From contig CALNAK010000036.1 in NCBI GenBank assembly GCA_937874185.1, positions 81,312 to 145,311 on the forward strand: a stretch of 64,000 nt of DNA, read 5' to 3'. Below are positions 23,756-33,359 of this stretch, piece by piece (positions within the stretch are counted from its first letter, which is position 1; each line of letters begins with the position of its first letter). A program made the translations under genes and the position numbers. Below the pieces are notes generated by a model that worked only from the letters and a program-made list of their open reading frames with translations, was not told the origin of the DNA and did no database searches. This stretch comes from an uncultured Lactobacillus sp. GTDB lineage: Bacteria > Bacillota > Bacilli > Lactobacillales > Lactobacillaceae.

Positions 23756-25699
23756 TTGTTAATGAGTAAAATCATCGGTGGCGCAGGCGATATGATTAAT
23801 GCTAAACCTGCCGATTATAAAGATAATTTGTACCTAGCAGTTAATGGTGCATGGCAAGAAAAAGCTGAAATTCCAGCTGATAAATCACGTGCTGGTGGCT
23901 TCATGGATCTTGATGAGGGTGTTGAAAAATCCCTTATGAAGGAATTCCACGAATTCGCTAACGACGAAACTAAAGTAAATGATGACTTGATGTTACAAGC
24001 TGTTAAACTTTACCGTTTAGCAAATAACGTTGATCATTTAAGCAAGTTCCATCAACAACCAATTCTAAAAGATATGCAAAGAATCAATGATTTAACAAAC
24101 GTTAAAGATTTGAGTGATAATTTAGCACAATTAGGTAAAGATGGATTCCCATTACCAATTGGTGTTGAAGTTGATGCTGATATGAAAGATACTGCTAAGA
24201 ATGCTCTTTATATTGGTGGTGCTGGACTTATCTTGCCTGATAAATCTTATTACGATGAGAAGAACGAATCTGGCAAAGCATTGTTGGCTAAATATGCCGA
24301 AGTTGCTGGACGCTTGCTTTCAATGATTGGATACAAACTTGACGATGCCAAAGAAATCGTTGAAAAGGCTCTAGCTTTTGATAAGTCACTTGTACCAATT
24401 GTTAAGAGTTCAGAAGAATGGGCTGATTATACTAAGATTTATAATCCAATGGATTTATCTGAATTTATCAAGAAGTCAGATAACCTTGATTTGAAGAGTA
24501 TGGTAGTTGATTCAATCAATGACACGCCTGAAAAAGTTATTATTACTGAACCAAGATACATGGAAAACTTAAACAAGTTAGTTAATGATGATACTTTTGA
24601 AAATATCAAAGCTTGGATGATGGTTGGATTCCTAACAGGCAACGCCTCAATCCTTGATGAAGAATTCCGTCAAACAATTGGTGAATATCAACTTGCCAAG
24701 AGTGGTGCTAAGGAACTTCAAAACAGAACTAAATATGCTTACCACTTTGCATCAAGTGTCTTCAGTGAAGTTGTTGGTGCTTATTATGGTAAGAAATACT
24801 TTGGTGAGGACGCCAAAGCTGATGTTCACAGCATGGTTGAGAAGATGATTTCAATCTACGAACAAAGACTTTCTGAAAATACTTGGTTGAGTGAAGATAC
24901 TAAGAAGAAAGCTATTGTTAAATTAGATAAGATTGTTATCAAAGTTGGCTATCCTGATAAGATTCAAGATCTTTACAGTAAATTCAAGATTAATGAAAAC
25001 GACTCATTGTATGATAATGTTTCACGTATCAGAAAGATTATTGCACAAGATTCATTGGATCAATTCCACAAGCCAGTTGACCGTACAAAATGGTTGATGC
25101 CAGGACACATGGTTAATGCATGTTACGATCCATCAAGAAATGACATCACATTCCCAGCTGCTATTTTGCAAGCTCCATTCTATAGTTTGGACCAAACGAA
25201 TAGTGAAAACTTCGGTGGAATCGGAGCCGTTATCGCCCATGAAATTTCTCATGCCTTTGATAACAACGGTTCACAATTCGATGAATACGGTAATATGAAC
25301 GACTGGTGGACTAAAGAAGATTATGCCAAGTTCAAAGTACTAACACAAAAGATCATCGACGAATTCGACGGTATTCCATATGCTGGAAGTAAAGTTAATG
25401 GTAAATTAGTTGTTAGTGAAAACGTTGCTGATGTAGGTGGACTACGTTGTGCTTTAGAAGCAGCCAAACAAGACAGTGACTTCGATGCCAAAGCCTTCTT
25501 TACAAACTGGGCCAAAGTATGGAGAAACAAGTCAACAAAACAATTAACAGAAATGTTCCTATCAATAGACGTACATTCACCAGCCCCATTACGTGCCAAT
25601 GTTATGGCACAAAACATGGATGAATTCTATGATGCCTTCGATGTTCAAAAGGGTGATGGAATGTGGTTAGATGAAGATAAGAGAGTTAATATTTGGTAG
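23756..25699 (+). CDS. pepO: M13-family endopeptidase PepO, first copy
   Basis: A ~647-residue zinc metallopeptidase of the neprilysin (M13) family. The zinc site is AHEISHAFDNNG (HExxH, near residue 495), with the third ligand in ENVADVGGLRC; the substrate-binding NACYDPSRNDITFPAAILQ precedes it. There is no signal peptide, as in lactic acid bacterial PepO, which acts on intracellular oligopeptides. The TTG at 23756 is preferred because a GGTGA site is 5 nt upstream and the paralogue uses the equivalent TTG; an ATG at 23741 lies before that site. A family A element follows the stop, then a second pepO. Confidence 0.93.
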   Translation: MLMSKIIGGAGDMINAKPADYKDNLYLAVNGAWQEKAEIPADKSRAGGFMDLDEGVEKSLMKEFHEFANDETKVNDDLMLQAVKLYRLANNVDHLSKFHQQPILKDMQRINDLTNVKDLSDNLAQLGKDGFPLPIGVEVDADMKDTAKNALYIGGAGLILPDKSYYDEKNESGKALLAKYAEVAGRLLSMIGYKLDDAKEIVEKALAFDKSLVPIVKSSEEWADYTKIYNPMDLSEFIKKSDNLDLKSMVVDSINDTPEKVIITEPRYMENLNKLVNDDTFENIKAWMMVGFLTGNASILDEEFRQTIGEYQLAKSGAKELQNRTKYAYHFASSVFSEVVGAYYGKKYFGEDAKADVHSMVEKMISIYEQRLSENTWLSEDTKKKAIVKLDKIVIKVGYPDKIQDLYSKFKINENDSLYDNVSRIRKIIAQDSLDQFHKPVDRTKWLMPGHMVNACYDPSRNDITFPAAILQAPFYSLDQTNSENFGGIGAVIAHEISHAFDNNGSQFDEYGNMNDWWTKEDYAKFKVLTQKIIDEFDGIPYAGSKVNGKLVVSENVADVGGLRCALEAAKQDSDFDAKAFFTNWAKVWRNKSTKQLTEMFLSIDVHSPAPLRANVMAQNMDEFYDAFDVQKGDGMWLDEDKRVNIW

Positions 25700-25702
25700 A
25701 AC

Positions 25703-25823
25703 AGAGAGCAGAGAGCAACGGTTAGATTCTGAGCATTTGCAGGACTTCACGAATTGCACGCGATTTTGCGTGTGATTTGGGAAGTCAGGCAAAGCACAGG
25801 AATCTGTTGCTCGCAGCTCGTTT
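25703..25823 (+). repeat. family A hairpin element, copy A4
   Basis: It begins 3 nt after the first pepO stop. The arms GCAACGGTTAGATTC and GAATCTGTTGC pair, GATTTGC-type and ACTTC/GAAGT inner stems are kept, and the tip is GCACGC/GCGTGT instead of ATACGC/GCGTAT. Confidence 0.85.
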
Positions 25824-25868
25824 AGGACGCCGGATAAAAATACAAAACATATAATACATAAGTAAACC

Positions 25869-25909
25869 AAAAGAGTAGACGACCCCCAAAAGTCAGCTAT
25901 TCTTTTTAT
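25869..25909 (+). terminator. intrinsic terminator after pepO copy 1 and A4
   Basis: AAGAGTAG pairs with CTATTCTT and inner GAC with GTC, then a T-rich tail. Confidence 0.6.
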
Positions 25910-25983
25910 TTTAAATTAAAACTATTCTAATATAATTAGAGAAGTGTTATAGTGGTTATTAAATATGATAGGTGGCGATTGAT

Positions 25984-27930
25984 TTGTTTATAAATAAAGT
26001 CATCGGTGGTGCTGGAGATTTAGCAATAGATTCTAAACCAACCGATTATAAGGACAACTTGTATCTAGCTGTTAATGGTGAATGGCAAGAGAAAGCCAAG
26101 ATTCCATCAGATAAATCTAGTGCAGGTGCTTCCGTTGATTTGGAACTGGGCGTTGAAAAAGATTTAATGAAAGAGTTCCATGACTTTTCAGAAGATGAAA
26201 GTAAATTAAATGACGATTTGATGTTACAAGCTGTTAAATTATATCGAGTAGCAAAGAACGTTGAAGGCCTACACAAATTTGGTGGACAGCCAATTTTAAA
26301 GGATATTGAAAGAGTTAATAAATTAAATTCACTGAAAGAATTAAGTGCTGACTTAGCCGCTTTGTCGAAGAACAATTACTTTCTTCCAATCAATTCTTAC
26401 GTTGAAACCGATATGAAAGATACTGAACATAATGTTGTTAATATTATTGGACCAGATTTGATTTTAAGTGGCCAATCTTACTATGAAGATGATAATGAAT
26501 CTGGTAAAAAATTATTGGCAAAATATGCGGAAGTGGCCGAGAAATTGTTAGTAATGCTTGGTTATACAACTGATGAGGCGAAGGCAACCGCAAATAAGGC
26601 TTTAGCATTCGACAAGTCATTGGTACCAATCGTTAAGACACCAGAAGAGTGGGCTGATGATGTCAAAATTTATAATCCGATGACCTTTGCGGATTTCGTT
26701 GCTAAATCAACTAACTTAGATTTGAAGAAGTTTGTTGTCGATCAAGTGAATGACACACCGGAAAAAATTATTGTTAACGAGCCAAGATATTTGGATAATT
26801 TAGATAAATTAGTTAATGATGATACTTTTGAAAATATCAAGGCTTGGATCATTGTTAGGTTCTTGATGGATAATGCGGAATTCTTGGATGAAGATTTCCG
26901 TCAAGTTGTCGGCGAGTATAAACTGGCTCGTAGTGGCGCTGAGGAACTTGAAAGTCGTACAAAATATGCTTATCATCTTTCTGAAAGAACCTTCAGTGAA
27001 GTTGTTGGAACTTATTATGGCAAAAAATATTTTGGTGAAAAAGCCAAAGCAGATGTTCGTTCGATGATTGAAAAAATGATTGCCATTTATAAACAAAGGC
27101 TGACAAGTAATACTTGGTTGAGTGAAGCTACTAAAGAAAAAGCTGTCGTTAAGTTAAATAAGATTGTTCTAAAAGTTGGTTATCCAGATAAAATTGAGGA
27201 ACTCTATAAACTTTATAAAGTTGATGAGAGTAAGTCTCTCTACGAGAATGTTTCTGAAATAAATAAAGTTTCTACTCAATATATGTTGGACGATTATCAC
27301 AAACCAGTTGACCGTACTAGATGGTTGATGCCAGGACATATGGTAAATGCTTGTTATGATCCAACTAGAAATGATGTAACTTTCCCAGCTGCAATTTTAC
27401 AAGCACCATTCTATAGTCTGAAACAGACTGCTAGTGAAAACTTTGGTGGGATTGGCGCTACGATTGCCCATGAAGTCTCACATGCTTTTGACAATAATGG
27501 AGCCCAATTTGATGAATATGGAAATATTAATAATTGGTGGACTAAGGAAGATTACGCCAAGTTCAATGAATTGACTCAAGATATGATTGATCAATTTAAT
27601 GGTATTAAATATGCTGGCAAAAAAGTTAATGGTAAGTTAGTTGTCAGTGAGAATATTGCCGATATAGGTGGCCTACGATGTGCAATTGAAGCTGCTAAGT
27701 TGGAGCCGGATTATAATGCTAAGGAATACTTCATCCAATGGGCCAAGTCTTGGAGATACAAGGCAACTAGCCAATATGATGAAAGATTGTTAGCAACTGA
27801 TGTTCATGCGCCACAACCATTGCGTGCTAATGTGATGTCACAAGATATGGATGAATTCTTTGATGCTTTTGGTGTTACGGATAAGGATGGTATGTGGTTG
27901 GATCCTAGTGAGAGAATTAATATTTGGTAG
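25984..27930 (+). CDS. pepO: M13-family endopeptidase PepO, second copy
   Basis: A ~648-residue paralogue of the preceding peptidase with all catalytic motifs intact (AHEVSHAFDNNG, ENIADIGGLRC, NACYDPTRNDVTFPAAILQ). The N-terminal third differs most from copy 1, so the two may cut different peptides. TTG at 25984 is chosen because AGGTGG (25970-25975) is 8 nt away; GTG at 25972 is inside that site. TATAAT at 25931-25936 suggests a separate promoter, and the terminator between the genes supports independent transcription. The start region LFINKVIGGAGD matches copy 1's LLMSKIIGGAGD. Confidence 0.93.
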   Translation: MFINKVIGGAGDLAIDSKPTDYKDNLYLAVNGEWQEKAKIPSDKSSAGASVDLELGVEKDLMKEFHDFSEDESKLNDDLMLQAVKLYRVAKNVEGLHKFGGQPILKDIERVNKLNSLKELSADLAALSKNNYFLPINSYVETDMKDTEHNVVNIIGPDLILSGQSYYEDDNESGKKLLAKYAEVAEKLLVMLGYTTDEAKATANKALAFDKSLVPIVKTPEEWADDVKIYNPMTFADFVAKSTNLDLKKFVVDQVNDTPEKIIVNEPRYLDNLDKLVNDDTFENIKAWIIVRFLMDNAEFLDEDFRQVVGEYKLARSGAEELESRTKYAYHLSERTFSEVVGTYYGKKYFGEKAKADVRSMIEKMIAIYKQRLTSNTWLSEATKEKAVVKLNKIVLKVGYPDKIEELYKLYKVDESKSLYENVSEINKVSTQYMLDDYHKPVDRTRWLMPGHMVNACYDPTRNDVTFPAAILQAPFYSLKQTASENFGGIGATIAHEVSHAFDNNGAQFDEYGNINNWWTKEDYAKFNELTQDMIDQFNGIKYAGKKVNGKLVVSENIADIGGLRCAIEAAKLEPDYNAKEYFIQWAKSWRYKATSQYDERLLATDVHAPQPLRANVMSQDMDEFFDAFGVTDKDGMWLDPSERINIW

Positions 27931-28014
27931 ATTAGAGAGTTGCTATTTCGTGGTTTGTTAAGAGTGGATAAACTACAATAAAACTTTTAAAACAATTAAA
28001 TGAATGGAAAAAAT

Positions 28015-28048
28015 GAGTGTGTGATTGAAAAATCACACACTTTTTTTA
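28015..28048 (+). terminator. intrinsic terminator after pepO copy 2
   Basis: GTGTGTGATT (28017-28026) and AATCACACAC (28031-28040) form a perfect 10-bp stem with a T run. Confidence 0.85.
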
Positions 28049-28120
28049 TTTTTTTAAATATTTTTTTGAATTTCACAATCTTGTAGCCTCATTTAGGAGA
28101 TGACTTGGCACAGTAACACT

Positions 28121-28157
28121 TTTACATATGTAAACATTGCTAATTTTACATATGAAC
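28121..28157. promoter_or_regulatory. repeated palindromic sites upstream of deoC, candidate regulator operators
   Basis: TTTACATATGTAAA (28121-28134) is a perfect 14-bp palindrome; a second copy, TTTACATATGAAC, starts exactly 24 bp later at 28145. This spacing (just over two helical turns) suits the tetrameric SorC/DeoR-type regulator encoded at the end of the operon. Confidence 0.45.
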
Positions 28158-28181
28158 GAACAATGTGTGAACATAATTTCA

Positions 28182-28219
28182 AAGTAAACGTTTACAAATG
28201 GAAAACCAATTGCTATGAT
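28182..28219 (+). promoter_or_regulatory. deo operon promoter with overlapping cre-like palindrome
   Basis: TTTACA (28191-28196) and TATGAT (28214-28219) are 17 bp apart. The perfect palindrome GTAAACGTTTAC (28184-28195) covers the -35 box and fits the CcpA cre consensus with one mismatch, so catabolite repression is likely. Confidence 0.6.
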
Positions 28220-28252
28220 AGAGCCGTAAACAAATGAAAGGGGTTTCATAAA

Positions 28253-28900
28253 ATGAAACTATCAAAATATATCGATCACACATTACTAAAACCAGAATCA
28301 ACAGAAGCACAAGTAGACCAAGTAATTAAGGAAGCTAAGGAACACGATTTTGCATCAGTTATGATTAATCCATATTGGGTAAAACATGTTCACGAACAAC
28401 TTGTAGGTACAGACGTTCACACTGCTACAGTTATTGGATTCCCTCTAGGAGCTAATACAACTGATATCAAGGTTGCTGAAGCAAAGAAAGCAATGGATGA
28501 CGGTGCCGATGAAATTGACATGGTCTTGAATATTGGTGAATTGAAGGGTAACAATCTTGATGCTGTTGAATCAGATATTGTCGCTGTAGTAAATGCAGGA
28601 CATGCAGAAAAGAAAATTGTCAAAGTAATTATTGAAACAGCTTTATTAACAGATGCAGAGAAAGTCACTGCAGCTAAGTTAGTTATGAAAGCAAATGCTG
28701 ATTTTGTTAAAACATCAACTGGATTTTCAACATCAGGTGCCAAGGTTGCCGATGTTAAGTTGCTTAAAGAAACAGTTGGAGATGCAATTGGAGTTAAGGC
28801 TTCAGGTGGTATTCACTCTAAAGAGGAAGCTCAAGCAATGATTGACGCTGGAGCTACAAGATTAGGTACCAGTGCAAGTATTAAAATCATCAACGGATAA
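28253..28900 (+). CDS. deoC: deoxyribose-phosphate aldolase
   Basis: A 215-residue class I aldolase. It starts KLSKYIDHTLLKPESTEAQ, contains DEIDMVLNIGELKG, the Schiff-base lysine segment FVKTSTGFSTSGA and the second lysine segment GVKASGGIHSKEEA. It splits 2-deoxyribose 5-phosphate into glyceraldehyde 3-phosphate and acetaldehyde. AAAGGGG precedes the ATG. It is the first gene of an operon that also encodes a permease, a mutarotase-like protein, a kinase and a regulator, so free deoxyribose is the likely substrate of the pathway. Confidence 0.96.
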   Translation: MKLSKYIDHTLLKPESTEAQVDQVIKEAKEHDFASVMINPYWVKHVHEQLVGTDVHTATVIGFPLGANTTDIKVAEAKKAMDDGADEIDMVLNIGELKGNNLDAVESDIVAVVNAGHAEKKIVKVIIETALLTDAEKVTAAKLVMKANADFVKTSTGFSTSGAKVADVKLLKETVGDAIGVKASGGIHSKEEAQAMIDAGATRLGTSASIKIING

Positions 28901-28916
28901 TATGGGGGAATAATAA

Positions 28917-30260
28917 ATGGATAGTTCACATTCAATGACCAATGGTCATAAGAATTTTCATTTGTTCAAACTACACGCTGAAGAAACGGATGATGGCTAT
29001 TTAAATAAAATTCCCATTTTCCAATTTATCTTATTATCATGTCTATTTCCAATGTGGGCAGCCGCAGCCAGTTTGAATGACATTTTAATTACACAATTCA
29101 AAACAATTTTTACATTAAGCAATTTTGCTAGTGCCTTCGTTCAAAGTGCTTTCTATGGCGGTTATTTCTTAATTGCCATTCCAGCATCATTAGTTATTAA
29201 AAAGACATCATATAAAATCGCAATTTTAATTGGACTATTGTTCTACACAGGTGGTTGTATGCTATTCTTCCCAGCATCAACTATGGCCACATACAGCGTC
29301 TTTCTAGTTGCTTTGTTCGCTATTGCCATTGGATTAAGTTTCTTGGAAACATCTGCTAATACTTATAGTTCATTGTTAGGACCTCAAAGTTCTTCAACTT
29401 TACGTTTGAATATTTCTGAGACATTTTACCCAATCGGTGCCACTATTGGTATTTTAATGGGTAAATACATGATCTTTGGTTCAGGTGCTAGTTTGGAGAA
29501 ACAAATGGTTGGTATGACCGGAGCGCAAAAGCTTGCCTTTGGTCAACAAGCATTACAAAAAACACTTTTACCTTATAAATATATAATCGTTGTTTTAATT
29601 GTCGCAATCATTATCTTTGCCTTAACTGAATTTCCAAATAGTAAGCCAAAGACAGGCATCGTTAAAGATGCTAAGATTTCTGAAACTTTAAAATATCTTG
29701 TACATAACAAAGAATTTCTTAAGGGTATCTTTACGCAATTCATGTACATTGGTATGCAAACCGCAGTTTGGTCATTCACTATTCGTTTAGCAATGTCCTT
29801 AAATAGCAGTATTAACGAACGTGATGCTGCAACATTTATGATTTTTAGTTACATTGCCTTCTTTGTTGGTAAGATGGTCGCTAATGTATTAATGAAGCAT
29901 TTCTCACCATCAAGAATCCTTGTTGGATTCAGTGCTATTGGTATTGCTGCTTTACTTTACATCATCTTTGTTCACAATATGTCAGCCGTTTATGCCGCAA
30001 TTCTAACAAGTGGTTTATTCGGACCATGTTGGGCAACTATTTATTCAAAGACTTTGGATACTGTAAAAGACAAACGTCACACAGAAACAGCTGGAGCAAT
30101 TATCGTTATGTCAATCGTCGGTGGAGCCTTCATTCCATTGATGCAAGGACTTGCTGCTGATGCATTCAAGTCAATGTCATATTCATTTGTTGTTTCACTA
30201 GTAAGTTTCGTTGTCGTATTACTTTATTCTATTGATCAAATTAAACACAATAACTTGTAA
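28917..30260 (+). CDS. deoP: MFS sugar permease (FucP/DeoP type), probable deoxyribose transporter
   Basis: A 447-residue MFS protein with about 12 helices, resembling the fucose:H+ symporter group: PIFQFILLSCLFPMWAAAASLNDILITQFK in the first helix region, SFLETSANTYSSLLGP and FGPCWATIYSKTLD later. The match to FucP-like permeases is from family knowledge; the deoxyribose assignment comes from the operon (deoC 16 nt upstream, mutarotase-like and kinase genes downstream). A GGGGG ribosome-binding site precedes the ATG. Confidence 0.82.
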   Translation: MDSSHSMTNGHKNFHLFKLHAEETDDGYLNKIPIFQFILLSCLFPMWAAAASLNDILITQFKTIFTLSNFASAFVQSAFYGGYFLIAIPASLVIKKTSYKIAILIGLLFYTGGCMLFFPASTMATYSVFLVALFAIAIGLSFLETSANTYSSLLGPQSSSTLRLNISETFYPIGATIGILMGKYMIFGSGASLEKQMVGMTGAQKLAFGQQALQKTLLPYKYIIVVLIVAIIIFALTEFPNSKPKTGIVKDAKISETLKYLVHNKEFLKGIFTQFMYIGMQTAVWSFTIRLAMSLNSSINERDAATFMIFSYIAFFVGKMVANVLMKHFSPSRILVGFSAIGIAALLYIIFVHNMSAVYAAILTSGLFGPCWATIYSKTLDTVKDKRHTETAGAIIVMSIVGGAFIPLMQGLAADAFKSMSYSFVVSLVSFVVVLLYSIDQIKHNNL

Positions 30261-30274
30261 TTAGGAGATTAAAA

Positions 30275-31291
30275 ATGACATTAATACATCTATCACACAG
30301 TTTATTTAATGAAACACCATTTAAAGTTCTTGAAAATGACGACTTCTCAGCCGAAGCATTTACTTATCCTTCAGGTGTTGAAGCATTAACAGTCAAGAAC
30401 TCACGTGGTCATTTAACTCTATTACCTTACATGGGAATGATTATCTGGGATGCAATTTTTGATGGTCAATCACTTAAGATGAAGGATATGTTCTCACAAC
30501 CACTACCTGGGAAAGGAATCGCTGATACATATGGTTGTTTCCAATTTTCATCAGGTTTGTTAGCAAACGGTACACCTGGTCCTGAGGATCACTATCAATT
30601 GCATGGTGAATTCCCAACTTCAAAAATGAGTAATGCTTATGTCAAAGTTGAAGATGGTGAAATTACTATAGGAAGTAGCTTTGAATACGTTAAAGGATTC
30701 GGGTATCATTATTTAGCAAAGCCTAGTGTCACAATGCATAAGGAAAGTGGACTCTTCGATATTCATATGAGTGTAACTAATCTTTCTAAGTCACAAAAGA
30801 TGCCACTCCAATACATGTGTCATATGAATTATGCCTACGGTGAAAATGCTACATTAACTGACAGTTTGCCAGATGGAACATTCAAGTTAAGAGAGTCAAT
30901 TCCTTCACATGTACATCCAACTAAAGAATGGTTAGCTTATAATGATGAACTTAAAGCATCAGGAAAAGTTATTGATAAATTAGATGATTCTAAACATTAT
31001 GATCCAGAGATTGTCTTCTTCACAGATGATTTAACACAATACGCTGATACCGCTGAATTCAGAATGAACCTTGCTAATGGCAAGAATTTCTTAACTAAGA
31101 TTCATACAGCAGAATTCCCAATTGTTACTCGTTGGATTCTTTATAATGCTGACCAACAAGTTGCAGCCTTTGCATTACCAGGAACTAGTCGTCCAGAAGG
31201 ATATCATGCTGCTGAAAAAGCCGGTACATTGATTTTCTTAAAGCCACTAGAAGAACATAAATTCAGTGTTACAACTGGATTAGAGAAGTAG
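30275..31291 (+). CDS. DUF4432/aldose-epimerase-like protein in the deo operon
   Basis: A 338-residue protein of the galactose-mutarotase-like fold (DUF4432 type). It contains the strand LTLLPYMGMIIWDAIFDGQSL, the YGCFQFSSGLLANGTPGPEDHYQLHGEFP segment with the conserved His-Gly-Glu, and a later MPLQYMCHMNYAYGEN. Salmonella deoX and related genes in deo operons encode such proteins, proposed to interconvert anomers of deoxyribose. The catalytic role here is inferred. AGGAG lies 8 nt before the ATG, and spacing to neighbours is 14 and 11 nt. Confidence 0.78.
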   Translation: MTLIHLSHSLFNETPFKVLENDDFSAEAFTYPSGVEALTVKNSRGHLTLLPYMGMIIWDAIFDGQSLKMKDMFSQPLPGKGIADTYGCFQFSSGLLANGTPGPEDHYQLHGEFPTSKMSNAYVKVEDGEITIGSSFEYVKGFGYHYLAKPSVTMHKESGLFDIHMSVTNLSKSQKMPLQYMCHMNYAYGENATLTDSLPDGTFKLRESIPSHVHPTKEWLAYNDELKASGKVIDKLDDSKHYDPEIVFFTDDLTQYADTAEFRMNLANGKNFLTKIHTAEFPIVTRWILYNADQQVAAFALPGTSRPEGYHAAEKAGTLIFLKPLEEHKFSVTTGLEK

Positions 31292-31302
31292 GAGAGATTA
31301 TT

Positions 31303-32220
31303 ATGAGTGATATTACAGTTATTGGTTCCAATATGATTGATTTAATTACTTACTTGGACAGAATGCCTGTCGAAGGTGAAACAGTTTCTGCACCTGATTT
31401 CGAAATGGGATTTGGTGGAAAAGGTGCTAACCAAGCCGTTGCAGCTTCTCGTCTTGGTTCAGATGTATCTATGATTACTATGGTTGGACATGACAACTTC
31501 GGTAAAGAACAATTAGATAATTTCAAAAAGGTCGGTGTTGATACCAGTTGTGTTGGCGTTGGTGATTGCAATAGTGGTGTCGCTCCAATTTTCGTTGATC
31601 CTTCATCTGATAATCGTATTATCGTAATTAAGGGTGCTAACAATGAATTAACTCCAGCAGTTTTGGATAACTTTAAACATCAAATTAAGAATTCTAAGTT
31701 GATTGTTCTACAACAAGAAATTCCATTGGAAACAAATTATCATGCAATCGAATTAGCTGAAGAATTTGGAGTTCCAGTGTTGTTGAATCCAGCTCCTGCC
31801 AATAAGAATCTTAATTTAAAGTACGTATCAAAAGTTGAATTCTTCTCACCAAACGAAACTGAATTATCAACTTTGACTGGCTTGCCTACAAACAACTTAG
31901 ACGAAATTGAGGCGGCTGCTAATGCTTTAGTAAATGAAGGCGTTGGTAATGTCATTGTTACAATTGGTTCAAAGGGTGCTCTTTGGGTCAACAAAGATCA
32001 TAGTGAAATAGTGCCTGGTAAGAAGGTTGCTGCTGTTGATACAACAGGTGCCGGAGATTCATTTATTGGTTCGTTCGCCCATTACTTTACTGATGGGGAA
32101 AGCATTCCTGAAGCTTTGAAACATGCTAATGAATATGCTGCCGTTACCGTTACTAGAAAAGGTACGCAAAAATCATATCCTACAAAAGATGAATTGAAAG
32201 AATTAGTTGCAGTAGAATAA
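31303..32220 (+). CDS. deoK: PfkB-family (deoxy)ribokinase
   Basis: A 305-residue PfkB/ribokinase: VIGSNMIDLITYLDRMPVEGET, GGKGANQAVAASRLG near residue 40, and the C-terminal signature DTTGAGDSFIGSF with catalytic Asp (near residue 251). It phosphorylates (deoxy)ribose at O5. Sequence alone does not separate ribokinase from deoxyribokinase; the operon with deoC favours deoxyribose. A strong terminator follows 18 nt after the stop. Confidence 0.88.
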   Translation: MSDITVIGSNMIDLITYLDRMPVEGETVSAPDFEMGFGGKGANQAVAASRLGSDVSMITMVGHDNFGKEQLDNFKKVGVDTSCVGVGDCNSGVAPIFVDPSSDNRIIVIKGANNELTPAVLDNFKHQIKNSKLIVLQQEIPLETNYHAIELAEEFGVPVLLNPAPANKNLNLKYVSKVEFFSPNETELSTLTGLPTNNLDEIEAAANALVNEGVGNVIVTIGSKGALWVNKDHSEIVPGKKVAAVDTTGAGDSFIGSFAHYFTDGESIPEALKHANEYAAVTVTRKGTQKSYPTKDELKELVAVE

Positions 32221-32237
32221 AAATATTTGCTATGAAT

Positions 32238-32274
32238 AAAACCCTCATAATCGAATAGGATTATGAGGGTTTTA
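32238..32274 (+). terminator. intrinsic terminator of the deo structural genes
   Basis: AAAACCCTCATAATC (32238-32252) and GATTATGAGGGTTTT (32259-32273) form a perfect 15-bp stem; it may act in both directions. Confidence 0.85.
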
Positions 32275-32335
32275 TCATACAGATTATTAAGTGGTGATAT
32301 GTTAAAATGGTTTAGCAAAGAAGGAGTGTTTTTCT

Positions 32336-33289
32336 ATGGAGGATGCAGGTGTTAAGCGTATTCGACAAGCCTTGCGAGCAGCTAGATATTATTATGAAAA
32401 TAATTTTGATCAAAGTAAAATCGCAAAAGAAATGGGACTATCTCGTCCCACGGTTTCTCGTTTACTTCAATATGCTAAAGATAATGGATATGTTCAAATT
32501 AAAATAGTTGATCCCTTTGCTGATGCATCAACATTGGAAAAAGCTTTTGAAAAGAAATATTCACTTAATAAAGTAATTGTAACTTATGCTCCATCAAGTG
32601 ATTATCAAAGTATTATCCAAAATATCGGTAAATCAGGTGCAGAGTATCTTGAAAGTATCGTTAAAGATGGTGATTCTATTGGTGTTACTTGGGGACGTAC
32701 AATGAGTGAAGTAGCTAAGAACCTCTCACCCAAGGACAATTCACAGGAACATGTTAAAGTTGTTCAACTAAAGGGTGGGGTAACGCATTCTGAAACCAAT
32801 AATTTTGCACAAGAAGTTATTTCAGATTTTGCGACAGCTTTCCATACTACTGCTGAAAGTTTGCCATTGCCAGTTATCTTTGATAATTCTGAAACTAGTC
32901 GTTTAGTTTTAAAGGATAAGCAAACTCAATATATTATGAATGAAGGTAAGTCCACTAATATTGCACTATTCACTGTAGGTGATGTTAGGGATGATGCAAT
33001 GCTATTTAATTTAGGATATTTGAGTGATAAAGAAATTAAAATGTTACAACGTGATGCGGTTGGTGACATTAGTTCAAGATTTATCAATTCTAAAGGCGAA
33101 ATTGCAAATGAAGATCTCAATCAAAGAACTATTGGAATTGATTTAAATGAACTTAAAAAGAAAGAATATTCTATTTTAATTGCTGGTGGTGACCAAAAAG
33201 TCGATTCGATAAAGGGAGCTTTAGAAGGTAATTATGCCAATGTTTTGATAACCGATGAGAATACGGCCAGACAATTACTAAAGGATTGA
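32336..33289 (+). CDS. deoR: SorC/DeoR-type transcriptional regulator of deoxyribose genes
   Basis: A 317-residue SorC-family regulator: helix-turn-helix QSKIAKEMGLSRPTVSRLLQYA at residues ~22-43, then the sugar-phosphate-binding domain (GDSIGVTWGRTMSEVAKNL, VVQLKGGVTHSE, FTVGDVRD). Bacillus subtilis DeoR belongs to this family and releases DNA when bound by deoxyribose 5-phosphate. AAGGAG is 9 nt before the ATG. A terminator separates it from the kinase gene, so it probably has its own promoter, and the palindromes at 28121-28157 are the best operator candidates. Confidence 0.87.
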   Translation: MEDAGVKRIRQALRAARYYYENNFDQSKIAKEMGLSRPTVSRLLQYAKDNGYVQIKIVDPFADASTLEKAFEKKYSLNKVIVTYAPSSDYQSIIQNIGKSGAEYLESIVKDGDSIGVTWGRTMSEVAKNLSPKDNSQEHVKVVQLKGGVTHSETNNFAQEVISDFATAFHTTAESLPLPVIFDNSETSRLVLKDKQTQYIMNEGKSTNIALFTVGDVRDDAMLFNLGYLSDKEIKMLQRDAVGDISSRFINSKGEIANEDLNQRTIGIDLNELKKKEYSILIAGGDQKVDSIKGALEGNYANVLITDENTARQLLKD

Positions 33290-33323
33290 TATTCATTTAC
33301 AAAATAACAAATTGAATATGATG

Positions 33324-33353
33324 TTGTTTCACTTTTTACAACTGTAGTATACT
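33324..33353 (+). promoter_or_regulatory. candidate promoter of a small RNA
   Basis: TTGTTT (33324-33329) and TATACT (33348-33353), 18 bp apart, in a gene-free stretch that ends at a strong terminator. Confidence 0.4.
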
Positions 33354-33359
33354 ATGGGC

